Assembly (NCBI GenBank): GCA_007375645.1
Contig: VMER01000003.1
Location: 145,553-185,956 of the forward strand
Source of the DNA: Parcubacteria group bacterium LiPW_15
Lineage (GTDB): Bacteria; Patescibacteriota; Minisyncoccia; UBA6257; 2-01-FULL-56-20
Direction of reading: 5' to 3'
Length of the DNA stretch: 40,404 nucleotides
Positions 1 to 7,698 of the stretch are shown one piece after another. How positions within the stretch are numbered: the first letter of the stretch is position 1; each line of letters starts with the position of its first letter. The notes below the pieces were generated by a model, which had not been told where the DNA came from, ran no database searches, and saw only the letters and a list, made by a program, of their open reading frames with translations. The position numbers and the translations under genes were made by a program.

Positions 1-506
1 AGCCAAGCGCCTACCGGCTTGCCGATCAACTTTCCCGCGCCGACCACCGCTACCACGCTGTCGGCCAGATCCATCGGAAACTTTTTTAATATTTCTTCCA
101 CGGTTGCGACCGCCGGAGGCAAAACTTTGTTCCGCCCCGCATAAAACGCGCCCAGGGCCTGCTCGCCCAAAACATCCGGGTCTTTATCCTGCGGAATCGC
201 GTCCAAAACATATTGGAAGTCTACGCCGGAAGGCAGAGGCAATTGGACCAGCACCCCGCCGCAGGACTCGTTGTCCGCGGTCTTACGAACCTCTTCGCGC
301 AACTCTTCCCCGGAAAGCCTTTCTTCTAACCGATAAATCCGGAAATCCACCCCGAGCGTCGCCGCAACCTTAGCTTTTTGTTTTACAAAGCTCTCCGAGG
401 CGGTATTCTCCCCGACCAAAAAAGCGGCGAAGAATCTTTCGATCTTCGACTTTTCGCTTAATTCGCGAATCAGTTCTTCCGCTATCTTTCTTCCGTCGAG
501 GACCAT
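1..506 (-). CDS. folD: Bifunctional methylenetetrahydrofolate dehydrogenase/cyclohydrolase FolD (C-terminus runs off window)
   Basis: Minus-strand translation from ATG at 506: MVLDGRKIAEELIRELSEKSK...GGVLVQLPLPSGVDSQYVLDAIPQDKDPDV...VVGAGKLIGKPVGAWL; matches FolD motifs (VQLPLP, PxKDVDG-like, GRS-like). Start abuts the glyA TAA stop. Confidence 0.93.
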   Translation of the reverse strand, partial: MVLDGRKIAEELIRELSEKSKIERFFAAFLVGENTASESFVKQKAKVAATLGVDFRIYRLEERLSGEELREEVRKTADNESCGGVLVQLPLPSGVDFQYVLDAIPQDKDPDVLGEQALGAFYAGRNKVLPPAVATVEEILKKFPMDLADSVVAVVGAGKLIGKPVGAW

Positions 507-1751
507 TTATATTTTTATCGGAAATTTCTTACAAAGCTTCAAAACCTCCCGTGAAACGTTTTTGTTTTTGAGAAGCACATCGGTTATAAGCTTCGCCACG
601 ATCTTCATCTCCTTTTCTTTCATGCCCCTCGTGGTCAGGGTCGGCGTACCGAGCCGGATACCCGAAGGATCTACCGGCGTGCGAGGGTCATAAGGAATAG
701 TATTTTTGTTGGCGATTATTCCGCTTTTTTCCAGCCTTTCGCTGGCCTCTTTCCCGCCGATACCCTTCTCGGCTACATCTATAAGGATCAAATGGTTGTC
801 GCTTCCGCCGGAGACCAAGCGCCAGCCCGAACCTATAAGTTCCGCGGCAAGCGCCTTGGAATTTTTAACGACCTGCAAGGCGTATTTTTTGAACTTCGGC
901 GAGTCGGCCTCTTTCATAGCCACGGCTATGGCTGCCACCTGGTTCATGTGCGGTCCTCCTTGAAGTCCGGGAAAAACTGCTTTGTCTATTGCTTTGGCGA
1001 TATCAACATTATTCGCAGCTGCGATCTTTGATTCCCGATTCGCAAAGATCATGGCCGACCTCGGGCCGCGCAATGTTTTGTGAGTGGTAGTTGTAACCAC
1101 GTCCGCCCAAGGGAAAGGACTCGGGTGCGCGCCGCCGGCCACAAGTCCGGCGATGTGGGATATGTCCACCATAAGATACACGCCTACGGCATCGGCAATT
1201 TCTCTAAATTTTTTAAAATCGATCGTCCGCGGGTAAGCGGTGAATCCGGCAATTATGAGCTTGGGCATTTCTTTTTTGGCCAATTCTAATATCTGCGAAT
1301 AATCCAACACCTCGGTCTTCCGGTCGATATCGTATTGCACCGAAGTCCAAGCCTTGCCGGTCAAGCTCACCTTGTGCCCGTGGGTCAGGTGCCCGCCCAT
1401 GTCCAAGCGCATGCCCATTATTTTTTCGCCCAACGGGACAAGGGCCAAAAGCACCGCCAAATTCGCCGGCGAACCGGAATAGGGCTGGACATTAACGCTC
1501 CACTTTTTTGGCTGCAATTTGAAAAGTTTTAAAGCCCGCGCCCGCGCCTCCTCTTCTATCTCGTCTATGTATTGATTGCCGCCGTAATATCTGGCGCGCG
1601 GGTAACCTTCCGCATATTTATTGGTCAGCTCCGATCCGAGCGCCTCCAAAACATCGCCCGAAACCAAATTCTCGGAAGGGATGAGTGTCAGAGTTTCCCG
1701 CTGTCGTTTTTGTTCTAGTTTAATAAGTTTTTCTATTTTTTTATCTTTCAT
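507..1751 (-). CDS. glyA: Serine hydroxymethyltransferase
   Basis: 414 aa; LIPSENLVSGDVLEALGSELTNKYAEGYPRARYYGGNQYIDEIE and PLP-lysine region VVTTTTHKTLRGPR are diagnostic. Confidence 0.98.
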   Translation of the reverse strand: MKDKKIEKLIKLEQKRQRETLTLIPSENLVSGDVLEALGSELTNKYAEGYPRARYYGGNQYIDEIEEEARARALKLFKLQPKKWSVNVQPYSGSPANLAVLLALVPLGEKIMGMRLDMGGHLTHGHKVSLTGKAWTSVQYDIDRKTEVLDYSQILELAKKEMPKLIIAGFTAYPRTIDFKKFREIADAVGVYLMVDISHIAGLVAGGAHPSPFPWADVVTTTTHKTLRGPRSAMIFANRESKIAAANNVDIAKAIDKAVFPGLQGGPHMNQVAAIAVAMKEADSPKFKKYALQVVKNSKALAAELIGSGWRLVSGGSDNHLILIDVAEKGIGGKEASERLEKSGIIANKNTIPYDPRTPVDPSGIRLGTPTLTTRGMKEKEMKIVAKLITDVLLKNKNVSREVLKLCKKFPIKI

Positions 1752-1833
1752 AACCTAAATGATATGGCGAGACGCCGAAATCCGCAATTTTTAAAAATCG
1801 CAAATAGCGCGCGGATTGGCGCACAATAAAAAA

Positions 1834-1855
1834 CTCTCCCGCCGAAGCGAGAGAG
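1834..1855 (-). terminator. Rho-independent terminator for the 1866-2471 gene
   Basis: Minus strand CTCTCTCGC-TTCG-GCGGGAGAG followed by TTTTTTATT. Confidence 0.8.
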
Positions 1856-1865
1856 GGTCTGTGAT

Positions 1866-2471
1866 TCAGTTTGCGAATTCCAGTTCCGTGATGCTTGTGA
1901 GGATCGTGATCTTGAGCCCCGATCCGTAGAACTCCGCGATCCGCGACTCCGGACGAAGCTCCAGCCGCAGGGGAACCTCCATGAAGTGCATTGTAAGAAC
2001 CCTGGCAACTCGCTTATCCTTGACCGACCGCTCGATCTTGTACCTCCTGAGATTCCCGACCCTGATCGCCGCGAAGACTTCTCGGAGTTCCGCCTTGGAC
2101 ACACTCCCGACATCATAGGCCACGATACGGAAGTCTGAGAGTATCACACCTTCCCGGAGAAATGGGATGTATCCGTTCGGGAGAATCGCCCGGTCGGCCA
2201 GATCAAATTCCTTCTCGAAGACCACTAGCCGAACTTTGCAGACTTCGCCTCGACACAGAAGCGACAAAGCCGACTGTCCGCTCAGGTCGACCTGGATCGC
2301 GGTTTTGGGAAAGCCGATCTCTACCGGCCGCACACCGGTCAGCCTGGTGTTTCGGTAGAACTTTTCCACCCCCATCCAGGGAGAGCTGGTCTCCCAGAAA
2401 TAGCAGCCGAGCGCCACACCGAGCGCCAGAATCAGCGGGGACCTTACCTTCGGAGAAACGGATACTTTCAT
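1866..2471 (-). CDS. Hypothetical protein with N-terminal transmembrane/signal segment (islet gene)
   Basis: 201 aa ORF; AGGAGG SD upstream of ATG; dedicated terminator; N-terminal hydrophobic segment SPLILALGVALGCYFW. Confidence 0.75.
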   Translation of the reverse strand: MKVSVSPKVRSPLILALGVALGCYFWETSSPWMGVEKFYRNTRLTGVRPVEIGFPKTAIQVDLSGQSALSLLCRGEVCKVRLVVFEKEFDLADRAILPNGYIPFLREGVILSDFRIVAYDVGSVSKAELREVFAAIRVGNLRRYKIERSVKDKRVARVLTMHFMEVPLRLELRPESRIAEFYGSGLKITILTSITELEFAN

Positions 2472-2523
2472 TCAAGCCTCCTAACGCAACTGGCTACAGG
2501 GTAGCCTATATAAACTAAAAAAA

Positions 2524-3489
2524 TCAAATAAGTCCCCAAAGCACCCGGGCAAGTTTTTCCGGATCATGGCGCAGGAATCCTTTCGCGCGGATAAGCGGCG
2601 CGGAAACAAGTAGCGGGGTTTTGGAAAAGTTTTCGCCGTCTAACTCCACAAAAGCCGCCTTCTCTTTAACGTAAGCTTTGAGCCGGGCCGGGGTCGGTTT
2701 TTGATTATTCACAACCACGTAGTCAAGGATCTTTTTCCCAAGATAAGATTCCACAATCTTCAAAAAATCCGAAGCGGTAAAATCGTTCGTCTCTCCGAAC
2801 TTGGTCATTAAATTAGTTACGTATACTTTTTTGGCTTTAGTTTTTTTGAGCGCCTTCGCCGTTCCTTCCACCAATATATTCGGCAAGACGCTCGTATAAA
2901 GATCTCCCGGTCCCAGAACCACGAGATTGGCCTCGAGAATCGCTTTTTCTGCGGACGGATTGAGCGTTGCTCTGGGCTCCAGCCAAACCTTTTTTATTTT
3001 CAATCGCCCATCGTGGCTCGGCATATCTATATTGCTTTCTCCACGGATGATTTGCCCGTTTTCCAATTCCGCAAAAAGTTTGGTGAACTTTTTTGTGACC
3101 GGAAGAACGCCTCCCTCCACTCCCAATATTTTTCCGGCGGCGGCAATACCTCCCTCAAAGTCGCCGACGACTCTTTCGAGCGCCGTAAGCATAAGATTGC
3201 CGAAACTGTGGCCGTGCAATCCGGTACCCTCTTTAAACCGATATGTGAAAAGTTGGGCTAGTATTTTATCTTCCGTTTTCGAAAGCGCGATAAGCGCGCG
3301 GCGCACATCGCCCGGCGGCAAGATACCGAAATCTTCCCGAAGCACTCCTGTCGAGCCTCCGTCATCGGCCATAGTAACCACGGCCGTAAGATCTGTTTGA
3401 TATTTGCGGAGTCCGGTAAGAACCGTGAAAACGCCCGTTCCCCCGCCGATAACCACGATCTTTTTCTTCGCGGGAGCAAAGTGCTGCAT
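2524..3489 (-). CDS. YvcK/CofD-like family protein (gluconeogenesis/cell-shape factor)
   Basis: 321 aa; KKIVVIGGGTGVFTVLTGLRKY...AVVTMADDGGSTGVLREDFGILPPGDVRRALIALS is the YvcK signature. Confidence 0.95.
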   Translation of the reverse strand: MQHFAPAKKKIVVIGGGTGVFTVLTGLRKYQTDLTAVVTMADDGGSTGVLREDFGILPPGDVRRALIALSKTEDKILAQLFTYRFKEGTGLHGHSFGNLMLTALERVVGDFEGGIAAAGKILGVEGGVLPVTKKFTKLFAELENGQIIRGESNIDMPSHDGRLKIKKVWLEPRATLNPSAEKAILEANLVVLGPGDLYTSVLPNILVEGTAKALKKTKAKKVYVTNLMTKFGETNDFTASDFLKIVESYLGKKILDYVVVNNQKPTPARLKAYVKEKAAFVELDGENFSKTPLLVSAPLIRAKGFLRHDPEKLARVLWGLI

Positions 3490-3560
3490 GCCCTTATCTT
3501 AACCCTCCTAAATTTGCAGGCAAACTTTAGAGGGTTGGTCAGAATATTTACATAAAGAAA

Positions 3561-3588
3561 CGCCCCGCCGGCGTGAGCCGGAGGGGCG
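3561..3588 (-). terminator. Rho-independent terminator for the 3621-4928 gene
   Basis: CGCCCC-G-CCGGC gtga GCCGG-A-GGGGCG hairpin followed on minus strand by TTTCTTTATG. Confidence 0.65.
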
Positions 3589-3620
3589 GGAAACAAGGTG
3601 CGATTTGAAGTTGAAGAAGA

Positions 3621-4928
3621 TCAGTTGGAAGAGTCGATTGGCGGGAAATACCAGAGATAGGCCACCAGGTAGTACCACACTACCTTGCCATTCTGGATGC
3701 TCCGCCAAAGATGCGACTCCGGCGAGAATCCGAGGGCGGGGTCGATCACGAGCTTCCCCGTGACCGGCTCGGTCTGGAGCCACAGGTACCCATCGGCCGC
3801 CTTCTGGCGAACGATGCTGCGAACGAACTCGTCGTCCCCCATCCCCGGGATGGGGAAGATGCTGGGGTCGCCAGCGGGATCCGACGGTCGGTCCCATATC
3901 CAACGCCCGGTCGCGTCCTTCACGCAGTAGGTCCTGTATCTGTCATAGACCTTCTGCACATTGTGGAGGAGCTCAGGGGGGATAGCCTTTCCGTTCAGGC
4001 GATAGGCCAGCGCCGCCATCTGAAGAAGCTCGGGGTTGCTGTACCACGGGTTGATGACTCTGTGGTTGCGAACCTCGCCGCTGTCCTCGATTGTGCTGAA
4101 CGGTTCGCCGTTCAGCATCCTGTTCTCGTTCGGAGTCACGAAAGAGTGAAGCGCGAGCTCCAGACCCTTCGTCTCCCAAAGCTGGGCGTGCGGGTAGCTG
4201 GGGTACGTCTGCGAAGCCCAGATGAGGCAGTATGCCTCCCAGGCATTCTCCTCGCTCTTGCTATCGCCGTCATTGACGGTGCCGGACACATAGGGTCGAC
4301 TCGGGAAATCCGGACCAAGCCTCCGATCGGCCTCCTGAGTGGAGATTGACCCAACCCGAAGGTCGAGCGCTTCGATCCGAGCCGCGAGCGCCGCGTCGTC
4401 CGGGTGGACGAAACGAAGTCTCGCAACCCCCATCATGAGATAAGCCGAAGTGGGCGAAGAAGCCCACACCTTACCCCAGCTGAGGGGAGCGACGTTGGCA
4501 ACCCTTGCCACAAAGCTCGAGCTGGTCGCCGATCCGTCGCCATAGACATCGGGCTTCGCTGCGGTCTCGAACATGTCGAGTGCCTTTACGAGGTCGGCCC
4601 GGTCACGAAACATCTCGTACCGACTGAGATAGCCGTGTGCCATCGCATCGATCGGGACTACGTTGTTGGGCGACCCATTGGGCGTCGCCTTGATATAGTC
4701 GACGAGTGACGAGAAGTCGGTCTGCCCGTAGGTCCGGATCATCAGATCCATCACGGCGAGCAGGTTCCTCTTGAACTCGACCTCCGCGAGGTTGACCCTG
4801 CGCGCAGGAGCGGGAACCACGATCGGTTCGGCGTCCCTGATGGGCGCCGTGGCAGTCCGCATCTGCGCTTCGACTGGAAGGCCGAGGCAGACGAGGACGA
4901 GGGTGAGGGTCGAAACGGCGTTCTTCAT
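3621..4928 (-). CDS. Secreted alpha-helical protein, possibly alpha/alpha-toroid (glycosidase-like) fold (islet gene)
   Basis: ORF 3621..4997; likely start MKNAVSTLTLVLVCLGLPVEA (signal peptide) at 4928 with AAGGAAGGGG SD. Aromatic-rich repeated helical pattern; no family recognised. Confidence 0.8.
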   Translation of the reverse strand: MKNAVSTLTLVLVCLGLPVEAQMRTATAPIRDAEPIVVPAPARRVNLAEVEFKRNLLAVMDLMIRTYGQTDFSSLVDYIKATPNGSPNNVVPIDAMAHGYLSRYEMFRDRADLVKALDMFETAAKPDVYGDGSATSSSFVARVANVAPLSWGKVWASSPTSAYLMMGVARLRFVHPDDAALAARIEALDLRVGSISTQEADRRLGPDFPSRPYVSGTVNDGDSKSEENAWEAYCLIWASQTYPSYPHAQLWETKGLELALHSFVTPNENRMLNGEPFSTIEDSGEVRNHRVINPWYSNPELLQMAALAYRLNGKAIPPELLHNVQKVYDRYRTYCVKDATGRWIWDRPSDPAGDPSIFPIPGMGDDEFVRSIVRQKAADGYLWLQTEPVTGKLVIDPALGFSPESHLWRSIQNGKVVWYYLVAYLWYFPPIDSSN

Positions 4929-5012
4929 GGTGTCTACCCCTTCCTTCTTTCTTCTTTTTCTTCTGCTTTTATGGGCTCTTTTATGGCCCGTTCTCAATAT
5001 TTACCTAGGTAT

Positions 5013-5042
5013 ATTATAGCACACAATATCCGTATTTGTCAA
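5013..5042 (-). promoter_or_regulatory. Sigma70-type promoter of the 3621-4928 gene
   Basis: Minus strand TTGACA (5042-5037), 18-nt spacer, TATAAT (5018-5013). Confidence 0.85.
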
Positions 5043-5133
5043 TATAGGCTTTTTTAACAGCAAGACCGGCCCTTCCCGGGCTATTCTTGTTTTTTAATAG
5101 CGCCCCAACCTATTGAAACAATATATATATATA

Positions 5134-5162
5134 TTGACATTCCCAAATAAATGTGGTAATAT
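5134..5162 (+). promoter_or_regulatory. Sigma70-type promoter of the 5263-5898 gene
   Basis: TTGACA (5134-5139), 17-nt spacer, TAATAT (5157-5162). Confidence 0.85.
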
Positions 5163-5262
5163 CTTGACCAGAAAGTGGATGGGCCGCTTTGACAAGTGGT
5201 AGCCGCGGAACGCACTGGCCCGAGCACGGCCTAGCTAATCCGGGCGCCAAAAAGGAGAACCC

Positions 5263-5898
5263 ATGTCGGTCCGCGCGTATTTCAACGAAGCCAAGATCAA
5301 GAAACTCCCCAGCTTCACGAGCAAGCGATACCCGGATAACTCGGGCGACGACATGCGCGTCATGAATCAGCAACTCCTCAGAGAGGGCGACCGCCTGTAC
5401 ATGATGCTGGGAGACCACGAAACGATCCCCGGCGGCCTGGAGGACGCCTGCGAAGAGGTCACTCTCCACGAGTTCTTCCCCATGCTGGCCAAGCGAGAAA
5501 CCGGCATCTACCGGCACAAATCGGCAGAGGCCGAGCTCGACGAGCAGCACATGGGGGGGAAGAATCGAATCGACTACGCATTCTCGGCCAGCGCCAAGAA
5601 CATCGGAGACGCCAAGGAGCTTCTCCGCCTCGTTCGCGCGGGCGGGATCCGCCCCTCGGAGAGCTACGAGACGCCCCAGGGCGGCATGTCGCGAAAAGAT
5701 CTCGAAGCGGAAGTCGAGCGTCTGCGACGCGTCACTCGCATCGCCGACAAAGACTACGTGGAGCTCAGGAGCCTGAACACTGGCCTCAACGAACTCGCCG
5801 AAGAGCTCCGGACGAGCTGGTGGCCCCTCTGTTCCAAGCGCGGGATGAGAGCAAGGCTCTTCACCATCCGCGACACCGCCCACGATTCACGAACGTAA
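5263..5898 (+). CDS. Hypothetical protein (islet gene)
   Basis: 211 aa ORF, AAGGAG SD, strong promoter upstream and perfect terminator downstream; no family recognised. Confidence 0.8.
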   Translation: MSVRAYFNEAKIKKLPSFTSKRYPDNSGDDMRVMNQQLLREGDRLYMMLGDHETIPGGLEDACEEVTLHEFFPMLAKRETGIYRHKSAEAELDEQHMGGKNRIDYAFSASAKNIGDAKELLRLVRAGGIRPSESYETPQGGMSRKDLEAEVERLRRVTRIADKDYVELRSLNTGLNELAEELRTSWWPLCSKRGMRARLFTIRDTAHDSRT

Positions 5899-5914
5899 GC
5901 ACCTTGCACCCCTC

Positions 5915-5945
5915 GGGTGTGGCCATCCGGCCACACCCTTTTTTT
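5915..5945 (+). terminator. Rho-independent terminator
   Basis: GGGTGTGGCC atcc GGCCACACCC (10-bp perfect stem) followed by TTTTTTT. Confidence 0.9.
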
Positions 5946-5999
5946 ATTAAAAATCCGTTGCACCCCTCTCGCGTGCGCCACGTTTGATATAGTTAACCT

Positions 6000-6719
6000 A
6001 TGAACAAAAAGGGGGTTGCTCCAATATTGATTTTGATTATTGTCGGAGTTCTAGCAGCGACCGGTGTCGTCTATTATTCCGCAAACAAATCCCCCGCCCC
6101 TTCATCGGGATCTCCAGCGGTAAAACCTCCCGCAGTTCCCGACAAGAATTATGCCGACAATAATTCCGGGCAAGCACCCCCGCAGACAGATTTATGTTCA
6201 AAGTTGACGGAAACAGACTGCCTCAAGAATGCTGAATGCACCCTAGTTTATAAACAATCTTTTACCGGCACCGATGAATTCGGGATGCCGCTTATGGGCT
6301 CGGTTTTCGATACATGCAAATTGAAACAGGCCGCGACGCAACCAAACGACTGTTCTGGAGCCTCGAATTCGAAATCGGAGCAGTGCAAGGGCACGAGAGA
6401 TGCCCAGAGAACAACTGATCTAAGAATGGTGCAAGTTAAATTAGAACTGTATTACTCCAAGTTCGGGCGATATCCGCAATCATCGGATTGGCCGGCACTA
6501 ACTAAAACTCTAACGGATGCCAACCTGAATTCTTTCCCGGTCCTAAACGATCCGCTGGCTCCGGAGGCAACATATGTATATGGCGCAGATAGTGCTGGAT
6601 CCGATTATATTCTGGGAACAACACTGGAAGACGCGGGAGGTAAGACATTAAATTATGGAGCGAAAGGAACCATATATGGGCTAGATTGTAGCGGGCAGGT
6701 GTTTTGTATTCGCCCGTAG
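6000..6719 (+). CDS. Membrane-anchored protein with pilin/pseudopilin-like C-terminal domain
   Basis: 239 aa; N-terminal TM (GVAPILILIIVGVLAATGVVYY), Pro/Ser linker, Cys-containing insert, then RDAQRTTDLRMVQVKLELYYSKFGRYP, typical of type IV pilin-like globular regions in CPR genomes. TATAGT 6 nt before ATG. Confidence 0.75.
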   Translation: MNKKGVAPILILIIVGVLAATGVVYYSANKSPAPSSGSPAVKPPAVPDKNYADNNSGQAPPQTDLCSKLTETDCLKNAECTLVYKQSFTGTDEFGMPLMGSVFDTCKLKQAATQPNDCSGASNSKSEQCKGTRDAQRTTDLRMVQVKLELYYSKFGRYPQSSDWPALTKTLTDANLNSFPVLNDPLAPEATYVYGADSAGSDYILGTTLEDAGGKTLNYGAKGTIYGLDCSGQVFCIRP

Positions 6720-6764
6720 CAAACGGCACGACCCCCTCTCTCAGTTCGATTCCCGTGGCCTGCA

Positions 6765-6799
6765 AAAACAAAATATCCCGCTGGGGGATATTTTGTTTT
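6765..6799. terminator. Bidirectional terminator
   Basis: AAAACAAAATATCCC gctgg GGGATATTTTGTTTT, 15-bp perfect inverted repeat with A/T flanks, between the + gene and the - tRNA. Confidence 0.85.
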
Positions 6800-6803
6800 A
6801 GTG

Positions 6804-6875
6804 GGTGACCTACGGGAATCGAACCCGTGCTAAGAGTGCCACAAACTCTTGTGCTACCGCTACACCAAGGCCACC
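6804..6875 (-). tRNA. tRNA-His(GTG)
   Basis: Minus strand G-1 + GTGGCCT...AGGTCAC + C73; anticodon stem AGAGT/ACTCT with loop TTGTGGC; T arm ACGGG-TTCGATT-CCCGT. CCA not encoded. Confidence 0.95.
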
Positions 6876-6967
6876 ATCGTTCTATCTTCCGCTTAATCTT
6901 ACCACACAATAATACTCATAAATCGTTCGATTTCAAGCCCGAACCGCGTTTGGTATACTTGTAAAAC

Positions 6968-7594
6968 ATGCCCGCAGTAACCGCAATCCGAGAATTCTTC
7001 GTCCCCCTCCTCCTCGCTTACCCGGCCCTCGTTTATCTGGGTACATATATTTCGATAATCATCGTCGGCAACGTAGTTTCTTTTGCCACTCTTTGGCTCG
7101 CCTTCCAGGGCGAACTCGATTTCAAAAATTTCTTGGGAGTTGTCGGGCTGGTTCTTTTCGCGGATATATCCGGAGACCTCGCCTGGTATTGGCTGGGAAG
7201 GAAGCTCCGAGGAACTCGCTTGGGCGAATTCTTGTATCGCCACATACCCAAACAGAAAGAGATCGAGGAGCACATAGCGGCAAATTCCAAAAGATGGATA
7301 TTTCTTTCAAAGTTCATACCCTCTTCCACCTTCGCGATAATTTTTTCCGTCGGCTGGGCAAAGGTAGATTTTAAAAAGTTTTTTTCCACATCTATTCTCG
7401 CCATATTCAGTTCCGTGGCCATCTTGGTTCTCTTGGCCTTCGGCCTGGCTACCGGATTATCCGGGCTGGAAGCGGCGACTGCTTTCAAAAAGTATGAACG
7501 CCTCTTTCTCTTAGCCATTATCATCTTCGTTGTTATTGATTTACTTTTAGGAAAATTTTTCCGAACACTTGGACATCGCGGACGGAGAAAATAG
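6968..7594 (+). CDS. DedA/VTT-family membrane protein
   Basis: 208 aa multipass protein; GDLAWYWLGRKLRGTRLGEFLYRHIPKQKEIEEHIAANSKRWIFLSKFIPSSTFAI resembles the DedA (SNARE-associated/VTT) pattern. Confidence 0.85.
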   Translation: MPAVTAIREFFVPLLLAYPALVYLGTYISIIIVGNVVSFATLWLAFQGELDFKNFLGVVGLVLFADISGDLAWYWLGRKLRGTRLGEFLYRHIPKQKEIEEHIAANSKRWIFLSKFIPSSTFAIIFSVGWAKVDFKKFFSTSILAIFSSVAILVLLAFGLATGLSGLEAATAFKKYERLFLLAIIIFVVIDLLLGKFFRTLGHRGRRK

Positions 7595-7698
7595 GCCGAA
7601 ACTTTTCCCTGCGGCGATTCCGTATTAGAATTAGCGTAGTCGATAATTTGAGTTATTTCTCACCTATTTTCTATTCACTAACTACTATTTACTAATCT

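Noticed and set aside
104-373. Plus-strand ORF 89 aa
   Set aside because: Antisense to folD; Pro/Arg-rich shadow translation.
5110-5883. 257-aa minus-strand ORF
   Set aside because: Antisense of the 5263-5898 gene, which has a clear promoter, SD and terminator on the plus strand.
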